Shown here: positions 17,523 through 26,767 of the stretch, piece by piece
Layout of the letters: every line of letters starts with the position of its first letter
How positions within the stretch are numbered: position 1 is the first letter of the stretch
Source: Candidatus Sulfopaludibacter sp. SbA3
Lineage (GTDB): Bacteria; Acidobacteriota; Terriglobia; Bryobacterales; Bryobacteraceae
DNA length: 64,000 bases
Direction of reading: 5' to 3'
Assembly (NCBI GenBank): GCA_945890485.1
Contig: CAMDCN010000023.1
Coordinates: 59,070-123,069 of the forward strand
Notes under the pieces: generated by a model
What the model was told of the DNA's origin: nothing
The model's input: only the letters and a program-made list of their open reading frames with translations
Database searches by the model: none
Translations under genes and position numbers: made by a program

Positions 17523-18833
17523 ATGAGCCTGCTTGATGCCGCTCTGCTGACTGCCGTGTTGGCCTATAGCCGGCGAGACCTGCCCGCGTTTCGACCCTTC
17601 CAGCGAAGGCTGCTGCTGGCAGTCTTACTTCTTGTGGGGCTCCAAATCGCCTGGGAGGGATACTATTGGCAACTCCTTCCGGCGTACGCGGGAATCGGAC
17701 TGGCCGCGTTTGGAATAACCGGACGTGTTTCGATGGGTCTAGTCGCCATTGCAATGTCGTCTACCTGGCTGGTACTTCCGGTACCCCAACTTACGAAGCC
17801 CGCCGGAAGTTACGCCGTCGGCACGCAGGTCTTTCGCTGGACGCAACCGACCGATGCGCGAAAGGTGGTGGTTCAGGCATGGTATCCCGCGGATCCAGCT
17901 GCTGCCGGGCCGCGGCAGCCATTTATAGACGGCCTGGGTCAGCTTCCCGAGTCGGTCGGGTTTCTGCCACGATGTTTGTTTCGACAGTATCATCAGATCG
18001 ACACATTCGCTGTCCGCGACGGCGGGGTTTCGCCCGCCGTCGCGCGGTGGCCCGTGGTCGTCTTTCTGCCGGGTTTTGGTGCGCCGCGTGCATTCTACAC
18101 AAGCCTTGTGAGTAATCTCGCCAGTTACGGTCTGGTTGTGCTTGCGGTCGATCACCCTGACGAGTCCCCCATAACCGAGCTGGCGGATGGGACGATCTCC
18201 TCGGCAAAGGACTCGTTTCCAGATTCCGACGCTGGTGGTATCGCTTTCATGTACACCCGCATGGAGGCCAGGGCCGCCGACGCTTCGTTTGTCATCGATC
18301 AACTCGACTTGCCGGGCCGCCTGGGCCCGCAACTTTCCGGCCGCCTCGCTCTGAATCAGGTAGCTGTCATCGGACACTCCCTCGGGGGAGCGGCGGCCGC
18401 CGTGGCGATGCATCGGGATGCAAGGGTGATCGCGGGGGCCAACATCGATGGGACGTTGCATGGGACGATTTCCAACCACCAACTGCACCATCCCTTTCTG
18501 GTGATCGAAAGTGATCGGCAGGTGACGAAGCATTCTCTGCAATACGTCGAATCGACGGAGCGGTTACTAAAGAATCTGACGAACGGAGGCCACCACTATG
18601 CGATCAAGCGAACCAACCACTACGCCTTTACCGATCTACCGCTGCTGTTTTCCGCCCCAGGTAGGTTTCTGGTGTCGCAGGTTCTCGGCGGCTCCCGTCC
18701 GGCCGAAGAGACGCATCGGATTACCGTCGATCTGTTGGTCTCCTTTCTCCGGAGACTTACCGGCGGCCGGCCGGAACTCGTCGACGAAGCGGCGGCCCGC
18801 TATGCGAATGTCGTGGGTGGCCCCGCGCGGTGA
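17523..18833 (+). CDS. Membrane-anchored alpha/beta hydrolase, PAF-acetylhydrolase-like
   Basis: The 436-residue protein begins with about four hydrophobic helices (residues 1-90), then an alpha/beta-hydrolase domain. The nucleophile elbow is GHSLGG near residue 282, following VVVFLPGFGAPRAFYTSLVSNLASYG, which holds the oxyanion-type turn, and VVLAVDHPDES. The histidine is probably in KRTNHYAFTDLP. This layout resembles platelet-activating-factor acetylhydrolase (plasma/isoform II) and related lipases of bacteria, which cleave short acyl chains from phospholipids or similar esters. The substrate is not predictable. It is divergent from the efflux operon, and its last 34 bases overlap the 3' end of the phosphopantetheinyl transferase gene on the other strand. 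Confidence 0.83.
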   Translation: MSLLDAALLTAVLAYSRRDLPAFRPFQRRLLLAVLLLVGLQIAWEGYYWQLLPAYAGIGLAAFGITGRVSMGLVAIAMSSTWLVLPVPQLTKPAGSYAVGTQVFRWTQPTDARKVVVQAWYPADPAAAGPRQPFIDGLGQLPESVGFLPRCLFRQYHQIDTFAVRDGGVSPAVARWPVVVFLPGFGAPRAFYTSLVSNLASYGLVVLAVDHPDESPITELADGTISSAKDSFPDSDAGGIAFMYTRMEARAADASFVIDQLDLPGRLGPQLSGRLALNQVAVIGHSLGGAAAAVAMHRDARVIAGANIDGTLHGTISNHQLHHPFLVIESDRQVTKHSLQYVESTERLLKNLTNGGHHYAIKRTNHYAFTDLPLLFSAPGRFLVSQVLGGSRPAEETHRITVDLLVSFLRRLTGGRPELVDEAAARYANVVGGPAR

Positions 18834-19417
18834 GCGATCCAGCACGCGGCCACAGCCGTGCGGCCGTCCACCAGGAAATGGCCGGCCAGCGTCTCGTCTC
18901 CCCGTACGGAGAACTTCTTCCGCTCGAGGTCCAGCACTACTTCGAGCAGCGATAGTTCTGACCAGGTATGGGTCGCGGCATAGCGCGCCTTCTGGATTGA
19001 CTCCTTCGCCCCAAAGAGAACAGTGGCAAGTTCGTGTTGGGCGGTGCGCGGAACCTGCCGGAGGGCCTCAATCTCCCTCGGCGTAAACAGTGCCGGCCAC
19101 TGCGAAATGTCGATTCGTCCCACCGTCTCCCAGTCCAAGCCCACGGCGGCGCACTCCTCCCTCCGAGCCACCAGAACCGCCGAGGCGCCCCCGCTATGAC
19201 TCAAGCTCCCCACAAACCCCGGGGGCCAAACCGGTGCGCCGTAGCGGTCCCGCCCAACTGTTTCTGCGGGACCGCCTAATGCGAACAGCGCCTCTTTTGC
19301 CAATCGGCGGCCTACTGCTCGACGAGCATCTCCCGGGAAGGCACTTCCTCTACCGGTAAAGAAAGCGCAGGAACCTTCAACACGGGCGGAGGGGACGTCA
19401 AGTGTGAGAGATACCAT
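18800..19417 (-). CDS. 4'-phosphopantetheinyl transferase (Sfp/EntD type)
   Basis: The enzyme moves phosphopantetheine from CoA to the serine of carrier proteins, turning apo-ACP into holo-ACP. The 205-residue chain shows the family signatures: SLSHS at residues 71-75, GLDWE at 93-97 (Mg-binding D95 and E97) and FGAKES at 135-140 (E139). It is a little shorter at the N-terminus than typical EntD proteins (about 220-240 residues). The ATG at 19417 lies inside the 3' end of the PKS gene, giving a 106-base same-strand overlap, so it is surely in the PKS operon. Its obvious client is the ACP domain of that PKS. Starts further downstream would remove part of the fold. Confidence 0.92.
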   Translation of the reverse strand: MVSLTLDVPSARVEGSCAFFTGRGSAFPGDARRAVGRRLAKEALFALGGPAETVGRDRYGAPVWPPGFVGSLSHSGGASAVLVARREECAAVGLDWETVGRIDISQWPALFTPREIEALRQVPRTAQHELATVLFGAKESIQKARYAATHTWSELSLLEVVLDLERKKFSVRGDETLAGHFLVDGRTAVAACWIAHRAGPPTTFA

Positions 19418-22400
19418 GCCGGAAGCCTCATCTGTTCGAGTTGCGCGACGATTTCGTGCCGATTCTTGTTCAGGAACCAGTGGTCGCCGGCCACTTCCCG
19501 CATTTCGAAGCGAGCCGTGGTCTGGTTTGCCCACGGGCTGATCTCGTCGAGATACACCATATCGTCCTGCCGTGCGCCAAAGGCGAGGATCGGGAAATCG
19601 AACCGCTCCTCCGGCTGGTAGTGGTAGTTCATCATGAGCGGCGTATCCTTGCGCATGATCGGCAGGATCGACCGGATGAACTCGGCGTCCTCCACGTAGC
19701 GCGAGAGTGAGAGCAGATACTCGGCGTTGTTCTCCACCACCAGCGCCTTCAGCATCACTTCGCGGTTCTGCCAAATGCGGATCAGCTCCGGCGCCACGGT
19801 GCCAGTGATGAGCAGGGAGATCGGCGAGTCCTTCTTCTCGCGGCGCAGTTGTTTGATGACCTCGTAAGCGACAATGCCGCCGAAGGAGTGGCCCCAGATG
19901 ACGAACGGCTTATCGAGCCATGGGGTCAGTTCGCGGATGATCTCGGCGACGAGCCCGTCGACGGTATCGAGCGCCGGTTCGTGGGCGCGGTTCTCCCGGC
20001 CCGGCGTTTGAATGGCGAAGATGTCGTAGCCGGCGGGCGGGTCCATCAGGAACCGGGTATATAGCGAGGCGCCCACGCCCATCGAGTGGAAGCAGAACAG
20101 GCGGACGTTAGCGTCCGGGTCGCTGTTGCCCCGGATCAGCCAAGGGCTGATGGCCGTTATGTTGTTGTCTTCGAGTAGCGCAAACGGCACCGTCGTTGGG
20201 GACGATTCAGCGGTGGCGGCGGTCGTTTCCGGCGAGCCTCCTCCGAACTGCTGGAGCAAAAGTGCGGCGATCTCGTGGATGCTCGGTCCCTTCAGCAGCT
20301 TGATCAGGGGCAGATTGATGCTGAGGTTCCGCAGAATCCAGTTGCGTAGCTGATTCAGCATCAACGAATCGAGCGAGAGCTTGTCGATCGAAGCTCCAGA
20401 GTCGATCTTCGCCGGAGCAATGTCGAGGATCTTGCCGAGCGCCTTGGCCAGTTCGCCAGAGAGCAACTCCATCTGCGCGCCGCCCTCCGCGCGAGCCAAC
20501 TGCGCGGCAAGGCCGCCGCCGCTCCGGCCGCCTTGCGTCAGCCGCTTGCGGCTTTCCGCAATGCACTCGGCAAAGCGCTGGTCGCGCTGCAGGTGCGGAT
20601 AAACAGTGGTGAACCGGTTCCAATCGAAACGCGCCGTCATCCGCTGGACTGGCTTCTGGCAGAGCGCAAGGTTCAGCTTGCCCAGCACCTCGGCGAGCGG
20701 CATCGCCGGCATGCCGTGGCTGTCGAGCAGGGCTAGTACATCCGCCGCATCGTTCTCCTGGCGGGACATCCCGGCATAGTCGCCTAGAACGCCCAGGTTC
20801 AGGCTGGTCGCGGGCAGCCCTCGGCGCTGCCGCAACTCGGCCAACGCGTCCAGCGTATAGTTTGCCGCGCAGTAATTCGCTTGGCCGAACAGGCCAAGCA
20901 CCGAAGAGATCGACGAAAGATTCAGGAAGATCGACGGGGTGTGGCCGCATTCCGCCACTGCCTTATGCAGGTTCCAACCGCCAATCGCCTTCGGCGCGAA
21001 CACGTCCCGGAACTGCGCCGCATCCATGTTCGGCAAGCTGGCATCGCGCAGCAACCCTGCGGCATGCACTACGCCCCCCAGGGCGGGCCATTCGCGGCCG
21101 AACCGCGCGAACACGGTATTCACCGCCGCCCCATCGGCAACGTCGAGCCGTTCCACGACCACCGTGGTCCCGGTCGCTTCGAGCGCCTCGATTGCCGCTC
21201 GGTCCCTCGCGTGCTTCACCCCACTCCGGCCGGCGAGCACCAGATGCCGGACACCGCAGGCGGCGAGCCATTTGGCGATCTCCAAGCCAAAGCCTCCGCA
21301 GCCGCCGGACACGAACACGCTCCCGTCCGGCGCCGGCAACTGCTTGGCAGGTAACGCGCGGACCTTTTGGCCCTCCATCGTCACCACGATTTTGCCCACA
21401 TAAGCCGCCCGGCTCATGTGTTTGAACGCATCGGCCAGGCGCGTCACCGGGAACTCCGTTACCTCCGGAGCGGGCAGCGCCCCATCCGCGAACAGAGCGG
21501 CTACCTCGTGCAGCAGTTGCCGGTGTAGCGCTGGCCGCTGGGTCGCCATCCGGTCTACGTCAACGACATGGAAGGAGATGTTTTCGCCCAGCCGCTCGAG
21601 CGATAGCTTGGCATTCTTGTAGATGTCCGCCTTGCCGATTTCAATGAATCGCCCGAATGGGGCGAGCGATTTTACGCTTTGTGTAATGAAGTTGCCGGTC
21701 AGGGAGTTGAGGACGATATCGACGCCCCGGCCCGCCGTCGCTTCCATCACTTTGGTGTGGAAATCGAGCGACCGCGAGTCGAAGACATGGGCGACGCCGA
21801 GATCGCGCAGCGCCTGCCGCTTCTCCTTGGTTCCGGCCGTGGCGAGAATTGTCGCCCCGGCCCGCTGCGCCAGATGGATGGCCGCCATGCCCACGCCGCC
21901 GGCCGCGGAGTGAATGAGTACCGTGTCTCCTACTGCAATGCGGCCGAGGTGGTGCAGGCCGTAGTAGGCCGTCAGGTACACCACCGGGATCGCCGCCGCC
22001 TGTTGGGCAGTCAATCGCTCCGCCGCCGGCGCGACGCAATCCTCCCGGGCCAACAAACGTCCGGAGAAGCCGCCGCTCACCCGTGCCATCACGCGGTCCC
22101 CCACCTGGAACGCGCTATCAACTCCACCAACCCGCATTACCCGGCCGCAGATTTCCAGGCCCAACTGATCAGCCGCCAAGCCGCCGGCCACCGCCTTCTT
22201 CGGTAGTACTCCCATCCCGTTTACGATGTCTTTGAAGTTCAGCGCCGCGGCGAGAACTTCGATCTCGAGCTCGCCATCTGCCGGCTCCGGCGTCGGAATC
22301 TGCCGGAACTCGACCGAATCCAAGCTGCCGGTCTCGGCCAATCCCGCCCGCCACGCTCCGCCCACACCGGGTAGTTCGACCGCCCCGGCAGCCTCGGCCG

Positions 22401-25400
22401 TCTCGGCATAGACCGGTATCAGCGTCCGCACCAGCCGTTGCCCCGGCCGCAGCGCGACCTCAAACTCGTCCAGGTCCAGTCGAGCGGTTGCGAGCTCGTC
22501 GCCCAAGTCCACCATGGTTTCTCGCGATGGGTTTGAGGGCAGATCGATCACCCGGCTGGGAACGTTCGGGCACTCGTTCTTGAAAACCCGCATCACCCCG
22601 AACAGCGCGCTTTGGCCCAACTGGACGCGGGTGTCCTCCGGCACGGCGGTCGCCGCGCCACAGGTTACCAGTGAGAAGCGGGGATAGACCTGGTTGTCGA
22701 TGAGCGCTTGCGTCAGATTCAGCAGCCCCTGCGTGTGGGTTGGCATTCCATCGATTCCGGCCCATTCGTCCAGGCTCTCTCCCAGGTGCGGAGCGCAGTA
22801 GTAGACGACGTGCGTCCGGCGGTCGATCCCTGTCGAGAGCGCCTCGGCGATCCGTTCTCGCCCGCCTGGGGTGAACAAGCCGGGGTCATCCAGAATCCGG
22901 ACTTGCCGCCCATCCTTGGTCAACGCCGCCACCAGCGGCTCTAAGCCATCCGCCGCCGGCGCGACAAGAACGAACTCCCTCAGATCGTGCAGCGGTTGAT
23001 GTCCGGCCCGGGGAGCGGCTTCGGCCACCCACCCGTACTCGTAGCAGCCTTCGTATAGCCGCTCCTCGTTCTGGCCCTTCGCGCCGCCAATGATCTTGCA
23101 GGTGATGCCGTTCACCTGCGCCGCCAACTCCCCTTCCACCGTGAAGACGAACAGATCATAAATCAAGAACTGCGCGTCGTTGCGCGATACCTGGACCAGG
23201 CTGCGGACTTCCGACGGCAGGTGGCGATGGAACTTGACGCAGTCGATCGAATACGGCAGGTAGACCCGCGACGGGTCTCCGTTCCGGTGAACATCGAGAA
23301 ACACCGTGTGCAGGCAGGCATCGAGCAACGCCGGGTGCGCATGGAATCGCTCCTGTTCGTAGCGAAGATCGTCCGGCAAGGCGACATGGGCGAAGATCTC
23401 AACCCCCTGCTGCCATAGCCGTTTCACACACTGGAACTTGGGGCCGTAGTCGAGTCCCGCCTGACGAATCGTGGAATAGAATGCCTCCACGTTGGTTTCG
23501 GCCACCGCCTCGAACTGCGCTGCAACGCCGGCGCCGTCGCCTTCCCAGGCCGGAATAGGCCCCGGCAGGAAGTTGATTCTCCCGGAGGAGTGCCGCGTCC
23601 ACGGTGTCTCTCTGTCGGCATCCTGCGGCCGGCTGCAGATCCGGTAGTCGCCCTCATTCGAAGCGATCTCCAGGCGGATGTCGAGCGGCGAGGCCGTTTC
23701 CTCCGGCAGAATCAGGGCCGCGTCGAACCGCACATCGCTCAACGATATCTCGCTTCCCGGGAATGCCTCCCGGCCCACCGCCCACGCGGTTTCGAGGTGT
23801 CCCGTGCCAGGGAACACGCACTCGCCGTCTACCTGATGGTCTTTCACGAACGGGAATGTCCCAGTACCGATCCGCGTCGTCCAAATCCGCGCCGTGTCCT
23901 CGCTCACCAGGCGCGTCTCCGCCTTCAGAAACGGATTGCGGAACGGGCGCAGCCGCCGCTGCTTGGCTTCGGCCGACTCGGACCAGAACCGCTCCTTGAG
24001 CCAGGGATGCTTCGGCAGCTCCATGAAGGGCTGGGCGCCTGGAAAAAGCCGCGCCAAATCCAGCCGGACGCCGTTGGCGATCAGGTGTCCCAACGCGCCG
24101 TGGAACGCAGCGAACTCGGGCTGCTTGGCGTGCATCGACGCGCAAGCCGACGCCTTCGCACCCAGCTCTTTGAACAGCTCCGCCGCGCCACTCACCAGCA
24201 CCGGGTGCGGCCCAACTTCGACAAACACGTCGTAGCCATCTTCAACCATGGTCCGCAGCGCCCCGGTCATGCGAACGGGCTCCCGCACATTGTCGTACCA
24301 GTAGCGGCCTCCCAGATGGGTGCCCGGCTCCCGCTGAGTGCTTACCGTTGAATAGAGCGGAATCGGAGCGAGAGACCCGCAGACACCCCCGAGGGCCGAC
24401 AGCATCTCGTCGTACAAGGGTTCCATGTGGTAGCTGTGATACGGCACCTCTACGTTCACGAACCGGTTGAACACCCCTCGCGCTTCGAGGTCGGCCGCGA
24501 TCTTTTCGAGCACCGGCGCATCGCCCGCCAAGGTCAACGTCCTCGGCCCATTGATAGTCGCGATCGATGCGCGATCTTCGTGCCCCTTCAGCAGTCCGGC
24601 TGCTTCGGCTTCCGAGACGCCAACCGCCAACATCCGCCCCTTACCGGCTGCCTTGTTCTGGATGCGGGAGCGATGGTAGATCACCGCCACGGCGTCCCGC
24701 AGCGAAATGGCGCCTGCGATATGCGCGGCGGCCACCTCCCCAATCGAGTGGCCCACGATACCGGCGGGCACAACGCCGTAGTGCATCAGCAGGCGGGCCA
24801 GCGCCACTTGGATGCTCATGATCGCCGGTTGCACCACCACCGTGCTGTTCAGCGTGCTCACCGCCGCTTCGGCTCGAATATGTTCGAGAATCGACCAACC
24901 GGCGTGCTCGGCGAATAATTGGTCAATCTCGTCCATGGCTACGCGGAATACCGGTTCAGACTCATACAGCTTCAACCCCATCCGCGGCCACTGGCCACCC
25001 TGGCCGGAGAACATAAACGCGACTTTGGGCGAAGCTTTCCGTTCTGCCACGAAGCTGGTGAGGTGCGGATTCTTCTCTCCCGCCACGAAACTTCGCCATT
25101 GGCTGCGCAACTCCGCAGTGTCACGAGCCGACGCCACGAGCGTATGGGCATACCGGCTGCGCCGTGCCGCCAACGCGTGACCCAAGGATCCCAAGTCGGT
25201 ATCCTCCCGCAGCCGCTCCGCATGGGCCGCCATCAGTTGAACGAGGGCTTCCCGTGATTTCGCGCTGACGATGAACGGACGGGCCGAAGCCAAGGGCAGC
25301 GCCGGAACCGGGGCGCTCTCCGGCTGACCTTCGATAACCACATGGGCATTGGTTCCACCGGCCCCGAACGAGTTCACCCCCACCCGCACCGCGCCGGTGG

Positions 25401-26655
25401 TATCGAGTTCGTAGCGGCGGTCGGCCACCTGCAGGTGCAGCCCCGCGAAGTCGATGGCGGGATTCGGATTCTTGAAGTGCAGATTCGGCGGCACCGCCCC
25501 ATGCCGCGCGACGAGAAGTCCCTTGAGAAATCCCGTAATCCCGGACGCCCCTTCCAGATGGCCCACGTTGGTCTTCACGGAACCGACGAGACAATCGCCC
25601 TCGCCGCGCGCTTGCCCGATGATTGTGCCGAGCGCCTTACACTCGATTGGATCTCCCACCGCGGTGCCGGGCCCGTGCGCCTCGACATACTGCACCGAGG
25701 CCGGGTCCACCCCCGCGTCGCGGTACGCCGAGAGCAGCACCGAGATCTGCGCATCGGCTGAGGGCACCGTGAACCCCTCGGCCACGTAGCCGTCCTGGTT
25801 TACCGCCGTACCGCGAATCACCCCATAGATGCGGTCGCCGTCGGCCAACGCCTTGCTCATCGGCTTCAGCACCACTACGCCGGACCCCTCGGCACGAACG
25901 TAGCCGTTGGCCGACGCGTCAAACGCCTTGCAGTAGCCGTCCGGGTTCAGGAACCCCGCCTTCGAAAGCATAATCGTCGATTCCGGCCGCAGAATCAGAT
26001 TCACTCCCCCGGCGATGCCCATCTCGGCTTCGCCGTTCCAGATGCTGCGGCAGGCCAGATGCAAAGCCACCAGCGAACTTGAACACGCCGTGTCGAGGCT
26101 GACGCTTGGTCCCTTCAGGTTGAAGACATACGAGATGCGGTTGGCGAGCGACGTCAGCCCCGTTCCCATGGCGACGTACGGGTTAATGTTTTCTCCCGCC
26201 TCCGTCCCGGTCTGCTGGCAGAGATAGTCGTACATGAACGATCCGATGAAAACGCTCGTTCGCGTTCCAGCTAGTTCCTCGGCTGGAATGCCGGCGTCTT
26301 CGATAGCCTCGTGGGCCACCTCCAGCAGCAATCGCTGCTGAGGATCAATGCGGTGCGCCTCGGCCGGGAAGTAGCCGAAGAAGGCGGCATCGAACTGGTC
26401 GATGCCTTCAATGAAGCCGCCGCGGTCGTTCTTCGTCTTACCCCGCTTTTCTTTATCGGGATCGTAGTAGAAACTGTTGTCCCACCGGTCGGCCGGCACG
26501 GTTCGAATGCCATCGCGGCCTTCGAGCAGCGCCGTCCAAAGTTCGGTCGGGTTGTTGATGTTGCCGGGAAGGCGGCAACCTATGCCAATGACTGCCAGCG
26601 GATCACGAGGAAGGGAAGTGGGGAACGAGGACATGTTCCCTTCACTTCGGCACAT
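19312..26655 (-). CDS. Single-module, fully reducing type I polyketide synthase
   Basis: A 2,447-residue multidomain synthase. KS spans about 12-437, with DTACSSSL near residue 188 and KTNVGHLEGASG; the usual EAHGTGT reads EAHGPGT. AT spans about 541-885, with GHSIGE near 635. DH spans about 930-1160, with HQVDGECVFPG and HPALLDACLH, both catalytic sites present. A structural KR-like segment follows at about 1180-1440. ER spans about 1443-1752, with HSAAGGVGMAAIHLAQ. KR spans about 1775-2000, with GGCGGFG and the active region GQANYCAANY. The ACP has its serine in LSLDSLMLNQL near 2100. The thioesterase spans about 2183-2420, with GHSFGG. No methyltransferase domain is seen. It probably works iteratively to give a saturated chain, released by the type II-like thioesterase. 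The AT specificity motif (PYHSYH) is neither the usual malonyl nor methylmalonyl form. An ATG at 26634 is an equally likely start. Confidence 0.95.
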   Translation of the reverse strand: MCRSEGNMSSFPTSLPRDPLAVIGIGCRLPGNINNPTELWTALLEGRDGIRTVPADRWDNSFYYDPDKEKRGKTKNDRGGFIEGIDQFDAAFFGYFPAEAHRIDPQQRLLLEVAHEAIEDAGIPAEELAGTRTSVFIGSFMYDYLCQQTGTEAGENINPYVAMGTGLTSLANRISYVFNLKGPSVSLDTACSSSLVALHLACRSIWNGEAEMGIAGGVNLILRPESTIMLSKAGFLNPDGYCKAFDASANGYVRAEGSGVVVLKPMSKALADGDRIYGVIRGTAVNQDGYVAEGFTVPSADAQISVLLSAYRDAGVDPASVQYVEAHGPGTAVGDPIECKALGTIIGQARGEGDCLVGSVKTNVGHLEGASGITGFLKGLLVARHGAVPPNLHFKNPNPAIDFAGLHLQVADRRYELDTTGAVRVGVNSFGAGGTNAHVVIEGQPESAPVPALPLASARPFIVSAKSREALVQLMAAHAERLREDTDLGSLGHALAARRSRYAHTLVASARDTAELRSQWRSFVAGEKNPHLTSFVAERKASPKVAFMFSGQGGQWPRMGLKLYESEPVFRVAMDEIDQLFAEHAGWSILEHIRAEAAVSTLNSTVVVQPAIMSIQVALARLLMHYGVVPAGIVGHSIGEVAAAHIAGAISLRDAVAVIYHRSRIQNKAAGKGRMLAVGVSEAEAAGLLKGHEDRASIATINGPRTLTLAGDAPVLEKIAADLEARGVFNRFVNVEVPYHSYHMEPLYDEMLSALGGVCGSLAPIPLYSTVSTQREPGTHLGGRYWYDNVREPVRMTGALRTMVEDGYDVFVEVGPHPVLVSGAAELFKELGAKASACASMHAKQPEFAAFHGALGHLIANGVRLDLARLFPGAQPFMELPKHPWLKERFWSESAEAKQRRLRPFRNPFLKAETRLVSEDTARIWTTRIGTGTFPFVKDHQVDGECVFPGTGHLETAWAVGREAFPGSEISLSDVRFDAALILPEETASPLDIRLEIASNEGDYRICSRPQDADRETPWTRHSSGRINFLPGPIPAWEGDGAGVAAQFEAVAETNVEAFYSTIRQAGLDYGPKFQCVKRLWQQGVEIFAHVALPDDLRYEQERFHAHPALLDACLHTVFLDVHRNGDPSRVYLPYSIDCVKFHRHLPSEVRSLVQVSRNDAQFLIYDLFVFTVEGELAAQVNGITCKIIGGAKGQNEERLYEGCYEYGWVAEAAPRAGHQPLHDLREFVLVAPAADGLEPLVAALTKDGRQVRILDDPGLFTPGGRERIAEALSTGIDRRTHVVYYCAPHLGESLDEWAGIDGMPTHTQGLLNLTQALIDNQVYPRFSLVTCGAATAVPEDTRVQLGQSALFGVMRVFKNECPNVPSRVIDLPSNPSRETMVDLGDELATARLDLDEFEVALRPGQRLVRTLIPVYAETAEAAGAVELPGVGGAWRAGLAETGSLDSVEFRQIPTPEPADGELEIEVLAAALNFKDIVNGMGVLPKKAVAGGLAADQLGLEICGRVMRVGGVDSAFQVGDRVMARVSGGFSGRLLAREDCVAPAAERLTAQQAAAIPVVYLTAYYGLHHLGRIAVGDTVLIHSAAGGVGMAAIHLAQRAGATILATAGTKEKRQALRDLGVAHVFDSRSLDFHTKVMEATAGRGVDIVLNSLTGNFITQSVKSLAPFGRFIEIGKADIYKNAKLSLERLGENISFHVVDVDRMATQRPALHRQLLHEVAALFADGALPAPEVTEFPVTRLADAFKHMSRAAYVGKIVVTMEGQKVRALPAKQLPAPDGSVFVSGGCGGFGLEIAKWLAACGVRHLVLAGRSGVKHARDRAAIEALEATGTTVVVERLDVADGAAVNTVFARFGREWPALGGVVHAAGLLRDASLPNMDAAQFRDVFAPKAIGGWNLHKAVAECGHTPSIFLNLSSISSVLGLFGQANYCAANYTLDALAELRQRRGLPATSLNLGVLGDYAGMSRQENDAADVLALLDSHGMPAMPLAEVLGKLNLALCQKPVQRMTARFDWNRFTTVYPHLQRDQRFAECIAESRKRLTQGGRSGGGLAAQLARAEGGAQMELLSGELAKALGKILDIAPAKIDSGASIDKLSLDSLMLNQLRNWILRNLSINLPLIKLLKGPSIHEIAALLLQQFGGGSPETTAATAESSPTTVPFALLEDNNITAISPWLIRGNSDPDANVRLFCFHSMGVGASLYTRFLMDPPAGYDIFAIQTPGRENRAHEPALDTVDGLVAEIIRELTPWLDKPFVIWGHSFGGIVAYEVIKQLRREKKDSPISLLITGTVAPELIRIWQNREVMLKALVVENNAEYLLSLSRYVEDAEFIRSILPIMRKDTPLMMNYHYQPEERFDFPILAFGARQDDMVYLDEISPWANQTTARFEMREVAGDHWFLNKNRHEIVAQLEQMRLPAWYLSHLTSPPPVLKVPALSLPVEEVPSREMLVEQ

Positions 26656-26700
26656 TCCTTACCAGTGTTAACGTTCCTTCCACTTCTACGGACACGAAAG

Positions 26701-26748
26701 CGGAAGGGCCTGTTCTCCAACTATTACGTTGGAAAACAGGCCCTTCCG
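26701..26748 (-). terminator. 48-base near-perfect hairpin between receptor and PKS genes
   Basis: CGGAAGGGCCTGTT(C)TCCAAC pairs with GTTGGA(A)AACAGGCCCTTCCG around a 6-base loop: 21 positions with one mismatch. It lies 20 bases past the Oar receptor stop and about 45 bases before the PKS start, both on the minus strand. It most likely terminates receptor transcription, although no clean U-tract follows (CTTTCG). A role in the PKS leader is also possible. Confidence 0.5.
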
Positions 26749-26767
26749 GTTGCGTTGTGATTAGGGG

